Source of the DNA: Tranzscheliella williamsii
Lineage: Eukaryota; Basidiomycota; Ustilaginomycetes; Ustilaginales; Ustilaginaceae
DNA length: 64,000 nucleotides
Assembly (NCBI GenBank): GCA_023212725.1
Contig: JALBYF010000060.1
Location: forward strand, 1 to 64,000
Direction: 5' to 3'
Position numbers and translations under genes: made by a program. How positions within the stretch are numbered: position 1 is the first letter of the stretch; the number at the start of each line of letters is the position of its first letter. Positions 62,501-64,000 of the stretch are shown here, piece after piece. The notes under the pieces are model-generated. The model did no database searches, was not told the DNA's origin, and saw only the letters and a program-made list of their open reading frames with translations.

Positions 62501-63565
62501 TACCTGGTCAAGCGGCCGTCGGGCGCCAAGGGGTCCGATGTGGCTTTTTTGCGCACGCTGCGCAATCTGCTCTGGCAGTTCTACGTTCGGCGTGGCGAAT
62601 GCTTTGCGGCTGCGCAGGTTCTGGACGCGCTGGCGCACTCGCGCGAGTTTGGGCTGACGCTGCGCGAGCGGATCGAGTACCTGGCGCTGGCGGTGGGGAA
62701 TGCCAAGTCGGTCTCGCCGGCGCACGTGGGTGCCAACGATGTGGTGACGTTCCTCTCGCAGGCCGAGGATTCGCTCGAGGTGGCCCAGATCCAGGCGCGC
62801 GTCCTGCAGGCCTTGCAGGAGGTCGTGGCGGAGGATCTGGACTCCGAGCGCGCCGCCCTGTTGGCCGACAGTGTCGAGTGGCTGGATGAGGAGCTGCTGG
62901 ATCTGTCGACGTTGTACCGCGGGGTGGCGGAGCCGTTTGGGTTGGCGGAGGAGCAGCTGGCGATGGTGGCCGCTGCGGGGCTTAAGGATGCCGGCGTTGT
63001 TGGTGAGTTGTGGGTCGAGCTGATCGGGCGCGAGCATGGACGCGCGCGTGAGGCCGCCTACCAGCAGGTCTCGGCGCTGGTCGTCGGCGTCTTTGCCCGG
63101 CTGGGCGCCAGCGATGTCGCATGCCCCATCGACCATGTCCTCGACCTCCTCCTGCGGTATGCCTACGAGCAGAGGCGCACCGGCCCGCGCGACGAGACCG
63201 TCCCCCCCGCCTTTGCCCGCCGCGCTCCCCCCCCACCCCCTCCCGGCTGGGCACCCCTCACCCTCCTCCGCACACCCACCCCCCCCGACCTCATCCTCGA
63301 CATCCTCGCAGCCGCCCTCACCACAGGCCCCCACCCCTGGAACACCCCCGCCGGCCACGCCTTCCTCCAGGCCGAACTCGTCGAATTCGCCCACGCCTGG
63401 ATTCACGCCTCCACCAAAAACCTCCCCCCCCTCACCCCACCCCTCGTCCACCGCCTCGACACCCTGCTCAACTCAACCCTGCTCCAATCCGCCCAACACC
63501 CCCACTCGGCCCCGATCGCAGACAAGGCCCGCGACGCCCTCAAGCTGCTCAAACTCTACTACTAG
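59558..63565 (+). CDS. NUP170: Inner-ring nucleoporin Nup155/Nup170
   Basis: Scaffold of the nuclear pore inner ring, 1335 aa in a single exon. The N-terminal half is a beta-propeller-like region starting with the conserved DPWVGFEKTRTLPIP and running through ITVDNKVYLWSY and GRLFATGSDSCLYEL. The C-terminal half is an alpha-solenoid with the family stretches FYEWLIERGMTDQLLSL and FLRTLRNLLWQFYVRRGECFAAAQVL. Pro/Gln-rich and Ser-rich inserts interrupt the propeller. The final third is G-rich and then the last 450 bp are extremely C-rich on the sense strand. It is convergent with PDA1. Confidence 0.92.
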   Translation: MSAELFSLESLREAEATFRKCEHGRIALPDIKQRTPPRDAPYQEHRLDPWVGFEKTRTLPIPRDVFTGIKSSTPVATQSLFPEIQRACITVDNKVYLWSYLEGQTAFEFYCVPDDQIVLAASVVPARAGVFADVVTHVLVLSIGASLREGKHIQILGLSFSKTDSQSRVEVLEAGLTAATNGVVLDNISGTSAGRLFATGSDSCLYELVYQRNEGWFTNKCYLRNITSPRLSNLLPTFVKAEKKLLCIAVDDARQLIYTLRQGDLIEVFSLPSKDTSVAPEKRGQTIGTSGQQGTPHARHDVGTIVWIGPVEREQRSNVVLLAVTDRGYRIFFDNFQGRSEPPITVRAPPVLQQPPGAVPHSAYPQQQSQTQPAITRAVSSVFYAGGVFMVGFNYNVLPCQICCITPSMTTASTTSGPIETATFVDLELTLSTPVFAEAPSTQQLPQVTENGELVRSTYSQALEPPRSFLILDNNGLTELVERRPVDTLRGLLETGASVNSAAMMQFFGLFGSIESCETALIIAAHNSQVTAPRVSIGSTGSIPSGLAHMLSDEVVALASRVFFSQYGSWPADTTMPAALSTPRTSRHDGLALYIACILKRVWDRVIAPVEPPKAGGKSSSALAPYRSGNAMPAATSATSKGPLKKTDLESTLQDLVPLYDFMQQNGKLFGLGGSSSGRSFISGIGYDQDRAAKLDQESFGRLRALISRAIEATNFMLFLIDHGLAPLIEACSAEARSIISNLRFGQLITSGEGKKASKELVTALIEARIGAQVSIDAVADGLQARCGSFCSADDVRQYKATECIRRAKETRSEPEKMDNLRMSQKLLAKGASQLSAEKLKGICEDYRKLEYATGAIELALQCASEWDPAGIAASYLADGSPEGPAHESRRAVLEKLKQAYQLVFDTLEELDGQLDAAYNLETDEAQARLVINTRDKARTEAYARAEASHDVLFHESFYEWLIERGMTDQLLSLRTAYLEQYLVKRPSGAKGSDVAFLRTLRNLLWQFYVRRGECFAAAQVLDALAHSREFGLTLRERIEYLALAVGNAKSVSPAHVGANDVVTFLSQAEDSLEVAQIQARVLQALQEVVAEDLDSERAALLADSVEWLDEELLDLSTLYRGVAEPFGLAEEQLAMVAAAGLKDAGVVGELWVELIGREHGRAREAAYQQVSALVVGVFARLGASDVACPIDHVLDLLLRYAYEQRRTGPRDETVPPAFARRAPPPPPPGWAPLTLLRTPTPPDLILDILAAALTTGPHPWNTPAGHAFLQAELVEFAHAWIHASTKNLPPLTPPLVHRLDTLLNSTLLQSAQHPHSAPIADKARDALKLLKLYY

Positions 63566-63752
63566 TCCGCGCACCTCCACTGTTTACTACGAGCGTCTGC
63601 GCGGCGGCAGCAACAAAGACAGTGACGTCCGCATGGAGACTCTGTGCGAAGTACGAGAGAAAGGAGACGACACGGGGCCGAGCAAGGCAAGAACCGATGT
63701 TGCACGTGAGATAGGTAGACAAGCGGGGAGAAACGGTGTGGAGACGGGCGGC

Positions 63753-64000
63753 CTAGCGGTAGCGGTGGATCTCGGTGCGATCGCGGCCGCGGATCCAGTC
63801 GGGCTCGGTGCCGGGGTAGTAGACGTCGGTCCAGAGGGTCTCGTCCTTGGGCTGTGGCGACTGCTTGGCCTCTTCGACGGCCTGGTCGACCTCCTCCTTG
63901 GCGGCCTTGTCGATCTTCTTGAGCTCGGACTCCTCGACAATGTTCCACTCGAGCAGGCGCGCCTTGAGGCCCTGGATGGGATCGGACGAGGAGCGCATCG
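63753..64000 (-). CDS. PDA1: Pyruvate dehydrogenase E1 alpha subunit, C-terminal fragment
   Basis: Only the last 80 or so residues are in the window; the gene continues past the right edge. The sequence reads MRSSSDPIQGLKARLLEW, an acidic/Lys helix (ELKKIDKAAKEEVDQAVEEA) and LWTDVYYPGTEPDWIRGRDR, the usual C-terminus of mitochondrial E1 alpha. The stop is at 63753. The Met at 63998 is internal, not the start. The complex makes acetyl-CoA from pyruvate in the mitochondrial matrix. Confidence 0.9.
   Translation of the reverse strand, partial: MRSSSDPIQGLKARLLEWNIVEESELKKIDKAAKEEVDQAVEEAKQSPQPKDETLWTDVYYPGTEPDWIRGRDRTEIHRYR

Overview
The window is nuclear DNA of a GC-rich, intron-poor fungus. 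It holds fungus-specific Zn2Cys6 regulators, fungal-type Rpb1, NADH-GOGAT, Utp6 and Nup155/170, and long single-exon genes with a few short introns (about 70-120 bp, one of about 200 bp). The proteins and architecture point to a basidiomycete. I infer the smut lineage (Ustilaginomycotina), but a database search would be needed to place it.

The left third (about 0.4-22.2 kb) reads as an accessory, metabolic block. In order it holds a five-exon Zn2Cys6 regulator, a decayed cytochrome b5 domain, a beta-carbonic anhydrase, a GMC oxidoreductase divergent from a second Zn2Cys6 regulator, a Baeyer-Villiger-type flavin monooxygenase divergent from a membrane-anchored alpha/beta hydrolase, and an ABCC-type ABC transporter. 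Both divergent promoters carry the same 13-mer, which contains the palindrome TCCGCGGA. An alcohol oxidase, a BVMO, an esterase, a regulator and a pump together suggest a co-regulated pathway that oxidises a hydroxyl to a carbonyl, converts it to an ester or lactone, hydrolyses that, and exports product or toxin. This cluster is the best candidate for an undescribed system here; its substrate is unknown.

From about 23.3 kb onward the content is mainly housekeeping: secreted aspartic protease; ATP11 (F1-ATPase assembly) convergent with UTP6 (18S rRNA processing); a Sec4/Rab8 GTPase; a LIM-LIM-C1-RhoGAP protein; RPB1 (three exons, degenerate CTD); VPS27 (ESCRT-0); GLT1; ADE12; PRI2 (primase large subunit); NUP155/170; and the C-terminal end of PDA1 running off the right edge. 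I rebuilt splice junctions for the first regulator, GMC oxidoreductase, second regulator, BVMO, hydrolase, RhoGAP and RPB1 from GT/AG sites plus reading-frame and motif continuity.

Two larger-scale signals stand out. First, many genes show, along the sense strand, a G-rich block followed by a C-rich block towards the 3' end. Second, two long gene-poor stretches (about 41.2-42.9 kb and 52.0-55.3 kb) contain no ORF I can recognise. No tRNA, rRNA, intact transposon or CRISPR array was found.
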